A DNA stretch of 64,000 nt, taken from the NCBI RefSeq assembly GCF_900091555.1, contig NZ_FMCX01000001.1, positions 868,001 through 932,000 on the forward strand, read 5' to 3'. Every line of letters begins with the position of its first letter. Position 1 is the first letter of the stretch. Shown piece after piece: positions 51,758 through 59,115 of the stretch. The position numbers were made by a program, and so were the translations under genes. The notes under the pieces are model-generated. The model made no database searches. It saw only the letters and a program-made list of their open reading frames with translations, and was not told the DNA's origin. This DNA comes from Micromonospora mirobrigensis. Its GTDB lineage: Bacteria > Actinomycetota > Actinomycetes > Mycobacteriales > Micromonosporaceae.

Positions 51758-52405
51758 ATGGACCCCTTCCACGAACGCCTCGCCCGTACCGGGCTCGGCG
51801 CGGCCGATCGATACGGCTTCGCTCTGGCCGGCGGTTACGCGGTGCAGGCCGCCGGGCTTGTCGAGCGGCCCAGCGAGGACGTCGACCTGTTCACCGCCTG
51901 GGACCGCCGCAACGAGTTCACCGCCGCGGTCACCGCCGTCGTGCACGCCTACCGAGACGACGGCCTGACCGTCGAGACCGAGCGCCAGTACGACACCTTC
52001 GCCCGGCTGGCGGTCACCGACGGCGTGCGGGTCTCCAAGGTCGAACTCGGCGTGGACTGGCGTGCCAACGAACCGATCCTCATGGCGATCGGACCGGTAC
52101 TACACCCCGACGACGCGGTAGCGAACAAGATGAGCGCCCTCTACGGACGAGCGTTCGCCCGGGACTTCATCGACATCGACGCCACACTCCGATCCGGCCG
52201 CTACACCCGCGAAAACCTCCTCGCCCTCGCGCAGCGCGCCGACCGTGGCTTCGACCCGCGCATCTTCGCCGACGCCCTCGGACAAGCCACCCAGCTCGAT
52301 CCCGACGACTTCGCCCAGTACGGCGTCACCGGCCCAGCGCTGGACGATCTCCGAAGCCGATTCGCCCAGTGGCGCCGCGAACTGCTCGACGACGAGGAAG
52401 GGTGA
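51758..52405 (+). CDS. AbiEii/AbiGii-type nucleotidyltransferase toxin
   Basis: 215 residues. The nucleotidyltransferase motif is ALAGGYAVQAAGLVERPSEDVDLF, with the G-G and the D-x-D (DVDLF). The usual helical tail follows (PDDAVANKMSALYGRAFARDFIDID). This is the AbiEii/MenT-like group, in which toxins transfer nucleotides to tRNA or proteins. ATG 51758 is 2 bp after the partner's stop. It probably acts as a toxin-antitoxin or phage-defence pair with the upstream gene. Confidence 0.8.
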   Translation: MDPFHERLARTGLGAADRYGFALAGGYAVQAAGLVERPSEDVDLFTAWDRRNEFTAAVTAVVHAYRDDGLTVETERQYDTFARLAVTDGVRVSKVELGVDWRANEPILMAIGPVLHPDDAVANKMSALYGRAFARDFIDIDATLRSGRYTRENLLALAQRADRGFDPRIFADALGQATQLDPDDFAQYGVTGPALDDLRSRFAQWRRELLDDEEG

Positions 52406-52571
52406 CTCGATCCCGACTCGCGGCAACGTCAAGCCCGCACCCGCAGGACCCACAACGGTCCAGCTGATCTTCGGCAAGCGATCGCAGCGAGCCCGCGAAG
52501 CGACCGGCACGCAACGGCAGAGGATAGAAAGCGGCAGGTCATCGGCTCGTGGAAACCGGCAGACCGTCGGG
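52406..52571. other. gene-free stretch between NTase and tRNA fragment
   Basis: 166 bp with no supported gene. An open frame on the plus strand reads through it into the tRNA fragment but has no start or codon bias of its own. Confidence 0.4.
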
Positions 52572-52714
52572 TTAGGAAACCGATGCTCTATCCCCTGAGC
52601 TACGGGGGCGCGAGGGCACAGTCTCGCGACCTGGGGGTTCACCTGGGGTGGCAGGGAGTGGCCCACGTTCACCCACGTCACCCGGACCCCTGTTCGCCCA
52701 GCCCAGGACCACAC
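52572..52714. repeat. tRNA-Arg fragment plus flank, island boundary copy 2 (block A)
   Basis: A 143-bp copy of 43993-44135: from TTAGGAAACCG in the anticodon arm, through the tRNA 5' half, to AGCCCAGGACCACAC. Only the 5' half is present (no T-arm or acceptor 3' strand), so this is not a functional tRNA. After 52714 the sequence departs from the first copy. Confidence 0.85.
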
Positions 52715-52739
52715 ACGCATGAGGAAAACCTCCGGGGGA

Positions 52740-52880
52740 TCTACGTCCTCGGCGCAGGGCGACACCGTCGCCGCCGTCGCCCGCGTCGTCGGCTACAGCT
52801 CCGAGAGCGCCCTGAGCGTCGTGTTCAAGCGGACCACCGGCCACTCGCCCACGCGCGTACCGCGATCAGCGCGCCGCAGC
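52740..52880 (+). pseudogene. AraC-family regulator remnant
   Basis: Reading DTVAAVARVVGYSSESALSVVFKRTTGHSPTRVP, seen here in parts (VAAVARVVGYSSESALS and FKRTTGHSPTR), this is the C-terminal helix-turn-helix of an AraC protein joined abruptly to the tRNA-copy flank. The effector domain and first HTH are missing. Confidence 0.6.
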
Positions 52881-52940
52881 CCGCTGACCACGCACCGGGC
52901 GGGAGGGCACGGAACTCGCCAGTGGTGTACGGCGGTGGTG

Positions 52941-52965
52941 GGGACCCGGCGTGACGCCGGGTCCC
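52941..52965 (-). terminator. terminator after the SnoaL-like gene
   Basis: GGGACCCGGC and GCCGGGTCCC perfect 10-bp arms with loop GTGAC, just past the minus-strand stop at 52972. Confidence 0.7.
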
Positions 52966-52971
52966 CTGGTG

Positions 52972-53349
52972 TCACCTGCCGGTGAGCAGGTCGCGGGCGA
53001 CGATGGGATTGGTGTAGTCGCGCCAGGCCGCGATCCGCCCGTCCGTGATCTCGTACACGGCGAGGTTCATCACGGGCGCCACCGGTCCGCCAGGAAGGCC
53101 GAGGTGGTGGATCTGCTCGGCGAGCACGACGTCGCCGTCGACCGCCTGGTGCAGGGTCTCGAACCGGACGACCTCAAACTGCTGGAACACCCCGTCCCAC
53201 ATCCGCGTCAGCGCCTCGCGGCCGCGGATCTCGTCGTCGCCGTAGTTGCGGAACACCACGTCAGGGTGGAGGAACGGGACGAGCAGGCTCGCGTCCTTGC
53301 GCTCGAACGCGTCGACGAAGCCGCGGACCAGCGCGTCGTTGTCGGACAT
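52972..53349 (-). CDS. SnoaL/NTF2-like protein 1
   Basis: 125 residues. Cystatin-like alpha+beta fold of the SnoaL family: the N-terminal helix MSDNDALVRGFVDAFERKDA, then HPDVVFRNYG and MWDGVFQQFEVV, with the conserved GRIAAWRDY near the end. Family members are small isomerases, cyclases or hydrolases. AGGAG is 7 nt before ATG 53349; a second ATG is at 53352. It is the third gene of a locus with an epoxide hydrolase, but a strong hairpin separates them. Confidence 0.8.
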   Translation of the reverse strand: MSDNDALVRGFVDAFERKDASLLVPFLHPDVVFRNYGDDEIRGREALTRMWDGVFQQFEVVRFETLHQAVDGDVVLAEQIHHLGLPGGPVAPVMNLAVYEITDGRIAAWRDYTNPIVARDLLTGR

Positions 53350-53385
53350 CATGGCACTCCTCGGTTCTCGGGTTGGGATCAGCTG

Positions 53386-53424
53386 GTCGTGGTCGCCGGG
53401 AGCGGTGTCCCCGGCGACCACGAC
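53386..53424 (-). terminator. hairpin between the epoxide hydrolase and SnoaL-like genes
   Basis: A 15-bp perfect stem GTCGTGGTCGCCGGG / CCCGGCGACCACGAC with a 9-nt loop. Being inside an apparent operon, it likely lowers or uncouples expression of the last gene. Confidence 0.7.
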
Positions 53425-53432
53425 GGTGGTCG

Positions 53433-54641
53433 TCAGCGCAGGCCGCGGAAGGTCGCGCGGACGTCCTCGATGACGGCTTCGGGGTTCTCCCACGGGACGA
53501 AGTGGCCGCCGCGAGGGTGGGCCTTGGCGTACACCGGGTTGAACCACTGCCGGGTGGGGCCGTTCTCGAAGGCGGTGACCCGGGTGTCCACGGTCGTGCC
53601 CGGCGGGTAGACGTCGCCGCTGAGGAACGTGAACCCGGCCGGCGCCTCGATGGCCGGGGTGCGGTCGTGCGACGGCTGCCACGGGTAGCGCACCGCGTTG
53701 CGGTACGACCGGATGGAGGACCCGATCGACCGGGTCACCCAGTAGATGGTGGCGTTGGTCAGGATGTGGTCACGCGGGTACGCCTCCTCGAACACGCCGT
53801 TCTTGTCGCTCCACTTACGCCAGCGCTGCAGCAGCCAGGCGAGCATCCCGGCGGGCGAGTCGTTGAGCCCGTGGGTCAGCGTCTGTGCATCGAGCATGTG
53901 CACCGCGACATGGGAGGCGTAGGTCTCGTAGAAGGTGACCAGCTCGTCTTTCAGCTCGCCCGAAACGCCCTCCGGCATCGCGCCGAGGCTCCAGTAGGCG
54001 TCGCCGTTGAACATGTTCAGCGGCAGGTCGTGGCCGAGGTGGATGCCGTACAGGTTCTGGGCGTACTTGTGGCCGAGCGTGCTGGTCACGAGGGCGCCGT
54101 AGTCCGATCCGCCGGCGGCGTATTTCCGGTAGCCGAGGATGTCTGTCATCAGGGTGTTCCACCGGTCGGCGATCTTCCAGAAGTTCATGTCACCGGCGGT
54201 CGGCGTCGAGAACCCGAAGCCGGCCAGGGACGGGACGATGACGTCGAACGCGTCGGCGGGGTCGCCCCCGTACGACGCCGGGTCGGCCAGCGGCCGGATG
54301 ACCTTGCTGTAGTCCCAGAACGTCCACGGCCAGCCGTGCGACAGGATCAGCGGGATCGGGGCCGGTCCCTTGCCCGGCTCCCGGATGAAATGCACGGGAA
54401 CCCCGTCGACCTCCACCCGGTACTGGGTGAACTCGTTGATCCGGCGTTCGGCGGCCCGCCAGTCGAATCCGTCGATCCAGTAGTCGACCAGGTCGCGCAG
54501 GTAGCTGGTGCTGATGCCGTAGTACTGGTTCTCGTTGCCGGGGTCACTGGCCCAGCGGGTGTCCTTCAGCCGACGGCGCAGGTCGGTGAGGTCGGCCTCG
54601 CTGACGTTGACGACGAACGGCTCCAACTGCTTGTTGGTCAT
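53433..54641 (-). CDS. epoxide hydrolase, EHN alpha/beta-hydrolase
   Basis: 402 residues. The N-terminal EHN domain (LEPFVVNVSEADLTDLRRRL, DTRWASD) precedes an alpha/beta-hydrolase with oxyanion HGWPWTFWDY, nucleophile Asp in GGSDYGALVTS, and His in GGHFVPWENPEAV. It opens epoxides to diols by a covalent Asp-ester mechanism. It sits between two SnoaL-like genes (NTF2 folds include limonene-epoxide hydrolase), so the locus probably detoxifies or degrades an epoxide or terpene-like compound under TetR control. Confidence 0.92.
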   Translation of the reverse strand: MTNKQLEPFVVNVSEADLTDLRRRLKDTRWASDPGNENQYYGISTSYLRDLVDYWIDGFDWRAAERRINEFTQYRVEVDGVPVHFIREPGKGPAPIPLILSHGWPWTFWDYSKVIRPLADPASYGGDPADAFDVIVPSLAGFGFSTPTAGDMNFWKIADRWNTLMTDILGYRKYAAGGSDYGALVTSTLGHKYAQNLYGIHLGHDLPLNMFNGDAYWSLGAMPEGVSGELKDELVTFYETYASHVAVHMLDAQTLTHGLNDSPAGMLAWLLQRWRKWSDKNGVFEEAYPRDHILTNATIYWVTRSIGSSIRSYRNAVRYPWQPSHDRTPAIEAPAGFTFLSGDVYPPGTTVDTRVTAFENGPTRQWFNPVYAKAHPRGGHFVPWENPEAVIEDVRATFRGLR

Positions 54642-54693
54642 GATCTTCCATTCAAATTGAGGTTGACAGACGGAACGGGCGGGATGCCCGGGT

Positions 54694-55155
54694 TCACTCG
54701 AATTCCAGCCGAGTCCGGGTCTGCACCCGCTCGGCGATGAGCCACCGGCCGTCGACCTTCTCGTAGCTGACGTGGTAGTGCCCCCAGCCGCGCATCGTCC
54801 GGAACGGGGGCAGGCCCTCGGCCGCGGGCGGGGCGTCCGCGCCGCGGAAGAGCAGGTCGGCCATGGCCCAGATGCCGCGCGCCGTGGTCGGGGAGAGGAT
54901 CTCGATCTCCGGCGTGAAGAGCATGTGGATCGCGGTGACGTCGCCGCCGTTCACACTGGTCAGGGTCTCCGCGATCTCCTGCCGGCCGGACATGACCAGC
55001 AACGGCCTACCCTCGGCGTCCTGAGGTGTGAACGTGCCGTCGACCGTGAAGAGTCCGGCCAGGTCCATCCACCGCTTCTCGTCCGCGTACCTCGCATACC
55101 GGGCCTCCAGGAGACGGATCTCCTCGAGAGCCGTGAGCGTCTCGATGTCTTTCAC
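54694..55155 (-). CDS. SnoaL/NTF2-like protein 2
   Basis: 153 residues. NTF2-like fold resembling SnoaL_4/bile-acid 7-alpha-dehydratase-type proteins: VKDIETLTALEEIRLLEARY, DLAGLFTVDGTFTP, then HMLFTPEIEI and GWGHYHVSYEKVDGRWLIAE. GTG 55155 with GGGGAGGAT upstream is chosen over an ATG-less extension. It is first in the locus transcribed away from the TetR gene, followed by the epoxide hydrolase. Confidence 0.82.
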   Translation of the reverse strand: MKDIETLTALEEIRLLEARYARYADEKRWMDLAGLFTVDGTFTPQDAEGRPLLVMSGRQEIAETLTSVNGGDVTAIHMLFTPEIEILSPTTARGIWAMADLLFRGADAPPAAEGLPPFRTMRGWGHYHVSYEKVDGRWLIAERVQTRTRLEFE

Positions 55156-55198
55156 GCTGCATCCTCCCCATTCGCTTACGCTCCAGTCACCGCTCGAC

Positions 55199-55250
55199 TG
55201 GACCAACGGGTCCAACTGTCCACGCCAGGAACTGGACCGTCAAGTCCAGT
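55199..55250. promoter_or_regulatory. two TetR-type operators in the divergent region
   Basis: TGGACC-AACG-GGTCCA (55199-55214) and ACTGGAC-CGTCAA-GTCCAGT (55231-55250), both perfect inverted repeats sharing the TGGAC half, with centres 34 bp apart. The second overlaps the possible TetR-gene -35 (TGGACC) ahead of -10 TAGTCT (55256-55261). Confidence 0.7.
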
Positions 55251-55318
55251 GGTGCTAGTCTCAGCGACGGATGCTGTGGAATGCGCCGCACGGCGGGCGT
55301 CCAGGAAGGGGTCCCGGC

Positions 55319-55930
55319 ATGCCCGCGTTGACAGCGAGAGGAGCCGCCACCCGCGACCGGATCGTCACCGGCGCGGCGCATCTGATCCGCGAACACGGAC
55401 CGGCCAGCGTGGGGCTGGACGACATCAGGGCGGCCACGTCGACCAGCAAGAGCCAGCTGTTCCACTACTTTCCCGACGGCAAGACCGACCTGCTGCTGGC
55501 GGTTGCGAGGTACGAGGCCGAGCAGGTGCTCGCCGAGCAGCAACCGATGCTCGGCGACCTGACGACCTGGCCCAATTGGGAAGCCTGGCGACAGCGCGTG
55601 ATCGAGCGGTACGACGCGCAGCGCGAGAAGTGCCCACTGACCGCGCTCACCGCCCAGCTCAGCCTGGCCAATCCGGCCACCCGCGAGATCATCGCCGACC
55701 TCTACGACCGGTGGCACGCACACATCGCCGCCGGCGTCCGGGCGCTGCGGGACAGCGGAGCGGTCGACGCCGGCATCGACGTCGATGCCGCAGCCACCGG
55801 CATCCTCACCGCGATCTCGGGCGGCGCCGCGATGCTCCAGGCCACCGACCGCATCAGCTACCTCGAGATCAGCCTGGACGAGGCCATCGCCGGACTGCGC
55901 CGATCCGTCCCCGAGACCAGCGCGGCGTAG
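55319..55930 (+). CDS. TetR-family regulator
   Basis: 203 residues. The N-terminal HTH is TRDRIVTGAAHLIREHGPAS followed by VGLDDIRAATSTSKSQLFHYFPDGKTDLL (YP-type third helix QLFHYFPDGK). The C-terminal ligand domain is of the AcrR/LmrA-YxaF type. It is divergent from the SnoaL/epoxide hydrolase genes with two matching palindromes between, so it most likely represses them and itself. ATG 55319 has AGGAAGGGG upstream; ATG 55271 is possible if the mRNA is nearly leaderless. Confidence 0.85.
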   Translation: MPALTARGAATRDRIVTGAAHLIREHGPASVGLDDIRAATSTSKSQLFHYFPDGKTDLLLAVARYEAEQVLAEQQPMLGDLTTWPNWEAWRQRVIERYDAQREKCPLTALTAQLSLANPATREIIADLYDRWHAHIAAGVRALRDSGAVDAGIDVDAAATGILTAISGGAAMLQATDRISYLEISLDEAIAGLRRSVPETSAA

Positions 55931-55934
55931 GCGC

Positions 55935-56170
55935 CGGGCGACCAACATCAGCCGGCGCAGGACCTCACCCCAGCCGCCGGCGGACTACCGGACCTACGGC
56001 GACCGGAAGCCCTACGTGGTAGCCGAAACCCTCGCCGCACTGCACGGCCCGACCGAAGGCACGGTGACGCTTCCGCGTCACCTCGACTGGTCCGGGCACG
56101 CGGAAGAAGCCTTCCCCGAACTCGCCACAACACGGCGTAGCGGTGGACCCCTTCCGCGAACCGCCTCGCC
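55935..56170 (+). pseudogene. internally deleted copy of the NTase partner gene
   Basis: CGGGCGACCAACATCAGCC onward copies 51381-51545, then jumps to the equivalent of 51708-51785 (GAAGCCTTCCCCGAACTCGCC, the stop, and the first bases of the NTase gene GTGGACCCCTTCC). About 160 bp of the gene and the rest of the NTase are missing. The copy follows the TetR stop within 5 bp. Confidence 0.8.
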
Positions 56171-56180
56171 CACATGGCCC

Positions 56181-56258
56181 GCAGATCGAACACCAAATGA
56201 CCGCGCACTGAACGCACCTGGTGCCGCAAATCGAAAGCCAAGGTCCCCGCAGATCGAA
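56181..56258. repeat. three GC-R-R-ATCGAA direct repeats before the DUF4143 ATPase
   Basis: GCAGATCGAA (56181-56190), GCAAATCGAA (56226-56235) and GCAGATCGAA (56249-56258), same orientation, spaced 45 and 23 bp. The last lies just ahead of the TATGAT -10. Probably regulator sites. Confidence 0.5.
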
Positions 56259-56269
56259 AATGTGCCCGC

Positions 56270-56281
56270 TATGATGACGCC
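56270..56281 (+). promoter_or_regulatory. leaderless promoter of the DUF4143 ATPase
   Basis: TATGAT (56270-56275), 6 nt, then GTG 56282. This is a near-consensus -10 with no ribosome site. Confidence 0.6.
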
Positions 56282-57544
56282 GTGCCCACCTCGCACCTGA
56301 TCCCCCGCCGCGCCGCCGCGCAGGTCAACGCTGCCCTGGCGGACACCCGCGTCGTCTTGATCAGCGGAGCACGCCAAGCAGGCAAGAGCACCCTGGTCCG
56401 CCTCGTTGCCGGCGATCGCCTGGCCGAGCGCCGCGATCTTGATCGGGCTCAGGACCGGGCGGCGGCGATCGCCGACCCGGCCGGGTTCGTGGACTCCTCC
56501 GAACTCCTGGTCATCGACGAGATCCAGCGCGCTCCGGAACTCCTGTTGGCCATCAAGGCCGCCGTCGACGAGGATCCCCGTCCTGGCCGGTACCTGCTCA
56601 CCGGCTCGTCTCGCCTCTTCGGCATGGTGGCTGCCCCGGACGCGCTGCCCGGCAGGATGGAAACCGTCGAACTCTGGCCGTTCTCCCAGGGCGAACTCGA
56701 CGCGGCGCCGGACGGATTCATCGACGCCGTCTTCGCGCTCGGCCCGGACCTGCGACACGAGTCGGACGTGACCCGCGCTGACTACGCGGCCCGAATCGTG
56801 CGCGGCGGCCTACCCGAGGCGACCACCCGCACCGACCCACGCCGCCGCCAACGTTTCCTCGACGCCTACGTCCAGGCGCTCATCGACCGTGATGTCCGGC
56901 AGCTGTCCAACATCCAGCACAAGGGCGAACTACGCAAGCTGGTACGCCTGCTCGCGGCCAGATCCGCGACCATCATCGCCGCCAACTCCCTCGAGTCTGC
57001 ACTCGGGCTCAGTCGACCGACGATCGCCCGCTACCTCCAGGCCCTGGAAGAGATCTTCCTGATCAAACGGATCCCTGGCTGGTCCCGCAACCTGGGCACC
57101 CGCGCCACCGCAGCGCCGAAACTGATCTTCGTCGACTCCGGCATCGCCGCCAACGAGATCGCGACCGACGCCCGGGCACTACTCCGGCCCGGCGCACCGT
57201 TCGGGCCACTACTCGAATCATTCGTCCTGTCCGAGCTTTCCCGGCAGCTCACCTGGTCCGAGCAGTTCGTCGACCTGTCCCACTACCGCGACCAGAGCAG
57301 GTACGAAGTCGACGCGGTGCTCGAGAACCGAGCCGGTCAGGTGGTCGGGATCGAAGTCAAAGCAGCCACCACCGTCGGACCCGACGACTTCCGCGGGCTA
57401 CGCCGGCTCGCCGAGCGCCTCGGCAATGACTTCGTCGCCGGCATCGTCCTCTATACCGGAACCTCCACACTGCCGTTCGGCGACAGACTCCGCGCCATGC
57501 CGGTGAGCACCCTGTGGCAGGCTCCCGCCCCGACAGCAGACTGA
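56282..57544 (+). CDS. AAA_14/DUF4143 ATPase
   Basis: 420 residues. P-loop SGARQAGKST (28-37), Walker B LLVIDEIQRAPELL, sensor-like YLLTGSSR, then a C-terminal DUF4143 domain with PKLIFVDSGIAANEI and a nuclease-like end YEVDAVLENRAGQVVGIEVKAA resembling the E-x-K core of a restriction-endonuclease fold. Such proteins are common in islands and of unsettled function; some are linked to mobile elements or toxin systems. The gene is expressed from its own leaderless promoter and ends 72 bp before boundary block B. Confidence 0.88.
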   Translation: MPTSHLIPRRAAAQVNAALADTRVVLISGARQAGKSTLVRLVAGDRLAERRDLDRAQDRAAAIADPAGFVDSSELLVIDEIQRAPELLLAIKAAVDEDPRPGRYLLTGSSRLFGMVAAPDALPGRMETVELWPFSQGELDAAPDGFIDAVFALGPDLRHESDVTRADYAARIVRGGLPEATTRTDPRRRQRFLDAYVQALIDRDVRQLSNIQHKGELRKLVRLLAARSATIIAANSLESALGLSRPTIARYLQALEEIFLIKRIPGWSRNLGTRATAAPKLIFVDSGIAANEIATDARALLRPGAPFGPLLESFVLSELSRQLTWSEQFVDLSHYRDQSRYEVDAVLENRAGQVVGIEVKAATTVGPDDFRGLRRLAERLGNDFVAGIVLYTGTSTLPFGDRLRAMPVSTLWQAPAPTAD

Positions 57545-57616
57545 CCTCGCCCGCAGGTCGCTCCTCAGCCGGGCCGCCGAGGACCGAAGGGCGTGGTCTG
57601 CTGATCTTCAGCAGCC

Positions 57617-57663
57617 AGCCCAGGACCACACCCGGGGTCTCGATGTGACTCCGGGTGATCTTG
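57617..57663. repeat. island boundary copy 3 (block B)
   Basis: AGCCCAGGACCACAC then CGGGGTCTCGATGTGACT and TGATCTTGG, matching 44121-44167 with a few changes. This is the far end of the accessory region. A weaker match seems to run on to about 57690. No gene lies in 57545-57737. Confidence 0.75.
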
Positions 57664-57737
57664 GTGAACGGGGTGGAGTGGCCGGCGGAACCGAGGTCTC
57701 GTCGGCGGGCACTTCCTGGCGGCGGTACGGCGCACGA

Positions 57738-58019
57738 TCAGAATGGTGCGGGTCCGCGCCCTGCCAACGACATCAACACCTGCGTGGCGAGTAGCTTGCG
57801 AATGCCGGTGACGGCGACTGTCCCCACCCGATCGTAGGGCAGCTCCAGTTGCAGCCCTTCGACTGCGTTGCGAAGGTCTGTCGTGATCTCGTCCGGCCGG
57901 AACGAACCGCCCCAGCCGTTGAGCCCTCCGCGCTGGTTGGTACTGAGGGAAGCCATGCCGGAGATGCAGGCGCCGTCGACCAGGATCAGCTTGGCTGGAC
58001 CCGAGTAGGTCGTCGTCAT
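57738..58019 (-). CDS. small hypothetical protein
   Basis: 93 residues starting MTTTYSGPAKLILVDGACIS. Mostly beta strands by eye (AKLILVDG, GTVAVTGIRKLL) with a GLNGWGGSFRPDE turn. It resembles short actinobacterial proteins of unknown function beginning TTTYTGPA. AAGG lies upstream of ATG 58019. The 58020-58260 stretch upstream holds no gene that I can support. Confidence 0.55.
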   Translation of the reverse strand: MTTTYSGPAKLILVDGACISGMASLSTNQRGGLNGWGGSFRPDEITTDLRNAVEGLQLELPYDRVGTVAVTGIRKLLATQVLMSLAGRGPAPF

Positions 58020-58268
58020 TGTCACCAACCTTTCACGATGCAACGTGGTACACCCCGGGTCGCGACCGTACGTGCCTCTACCGTCAGGGCGGCCGCGAGG
58101 CGGCATTCCGCCGTCAGGGGTAAAAGTCGATGCTCAAGATTAGCGCCCGAGGTCCGGGTCTATCCAGGAGGAGACACGGGACAATACGGAGCCGGCTTCA
58201 CACCGAGATGACCGACCTTCTGCCGCTCAGACGAGTTTCGCGCTGCCCTGGTGAGTGCATGAAACGCC

Positions 58269-58302
58269 GAACGGCGGCCCGCTGAACCAGTCGGGCCGCC
58301 GT
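58269..58302 (-). terminator. terminator of the cold-shock gene
   Basis: AACGGCGGCCCG / CGGGCCGCCGTT, 12-bp perfect stem with a 10-nt loop, 14 bp past the csp stop on the minus strand. Confidence 0.75.
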
Positions 58303-58316
58303 TGGCAGTGTGTGGA

Positions 58317-58520
58317 TCAGATCGGGCGGATGTTCTCCGCCTGCGGACCCTTCTGGCCCTGGGTGATGTCGAACTCCACCTTCTGGTTCTCGTCGAGGCT
58401 GCGGAAGCCGCTCGCCGAGATCGCGGAGAAGTGGGCGAAGACGTCAGCGCCGCCGCCGTCCGGGCTGATGAAGCCGAAGCCCTTGTCGGCATTGAACCAC
58501 TTCACGGTGCCTGTAGTCAT
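58317..58520 (-). CDS. cspA: cold-shock protein (CspA family)
   Basis: 67 residues: [20 protein letters not shown] with RNP1 (KGFGFI) and RNP2 (DVFAHFSAI), ending [14 protein letters not shown]. It is a single OB-fold RNA chaperone. ATG 58520 has GAAGGAGC upstream. The transcript has a leader of roughly 165 nt with a large hairpin, consistent with post-transcriptional control. Confidence 0.95.
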   Translation of the reverse strand: MTTGTVKWFNADKGFGFISPDGGGADVFAHFSAISASGFRSLDENQKVEFDITQGQKGPQAENIRPI

Positions 58521-58611
58521 GTCTGCTCCTTCGCAGGCTGTCAGAGACCGCACTGTGCGGACCCCTACGCCGCCGCGTTGATCACCCGCGTCGAAACGAC
58601 ACGAAAAACGA

Positions 58612-58649
58612 AAGGCGCCTGGATGGGTCTCAGATGCCCCATCAGGCGC
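58612..58649 (-). promoter_or_regulatory. leader hairpin upstream of cspA
   Basis: GGCGCCTG...CAGGCGCC arms extended by ATGGG/CCCAT around a 9-nt loop, within the cspA 5' leader. A plausible -10 (TACGGT on the minus strand, about 58685-58690) lies upstream. It could be an attenuator or cold-responsive element. Confidence 0.4.
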
Positions 58650-58788
58650 CGGAAAACGTCTAAGGAAATCAAAACTGCAACACGGCTACCGTAGCACGTG
58701 ATCGGCCGCCGACCCCATCGGCGCAGGGGCTGCCCCGAGGTGGTTCGCACCGGTGGGCCGGCCGGCGACCTAACGGTCAGTGGTCCGG

Positions 58789-59115
58789 TCAGCCGCGGTG
58801 TCCTGTCCCGTGCTGCTGGTTCTGGTCCTGGTTCTGCCGCAGAGCTTCCTCGAGCTGGTCTTCGAGGATGATGATCCGGCAGGCGGCCTCCAGGGCGGTG
58901 CCCTGATCGACCATCTCCCGGGCCCGGGCCGCCAGGCGCAGCTGGTAGCGGGAGTAGCGGCGGTGCCCACCGGTGGAGCGGTGCGGGTTGATCAATTTCG
59001 CCTCGTCCAGGCGGCGCAGGAAGTCCTGCGTGGTGCCGAGCATCTCCGCAGCCTGGCCGATCGTGTAGGCCGGGTAGTTCTCATCGCCGAACATGTCATC
59101 GGGGTTCTGCCCCAT
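58789..59115 (-). CDS. MerR-type helix-turn-helix regulator
   Basis: 108 residues. A single MerR HTH and wing (YTIGQAAEMLGTTQDFLRRL, EAKLINPHRSTGGHRRYSRY), then a short helix (AREMVDQGTALEAACRIIIL) and a Gln/Asn-rich tail (RQNQDQNQQHGTGHRG). No effector domain is present, so it is closer to BldC/HspR-like small regulators than to full MerR proteins. GGAGGTGAC precedes ATG 59115, with a GC-rich hairpin immediately before it. Confidence 0.85.
   Translation of the reverse strand: MGQNPDDMFGDENYPAYTIGQAAEMLGTTQDFLRRLDEAKLINPHRSTGGHRRYSRYQLRLAARAREMVDQGTALEAACRIIILEDQLEEALRQNQDQNQQHGTGHRG

Noticed and set aside
52572..52610. A second tRNA-Arg
   Set aside because: Only the 5' half is present and the T-arm and 3' acceptor strand are missing; it is a duplicated fragment.
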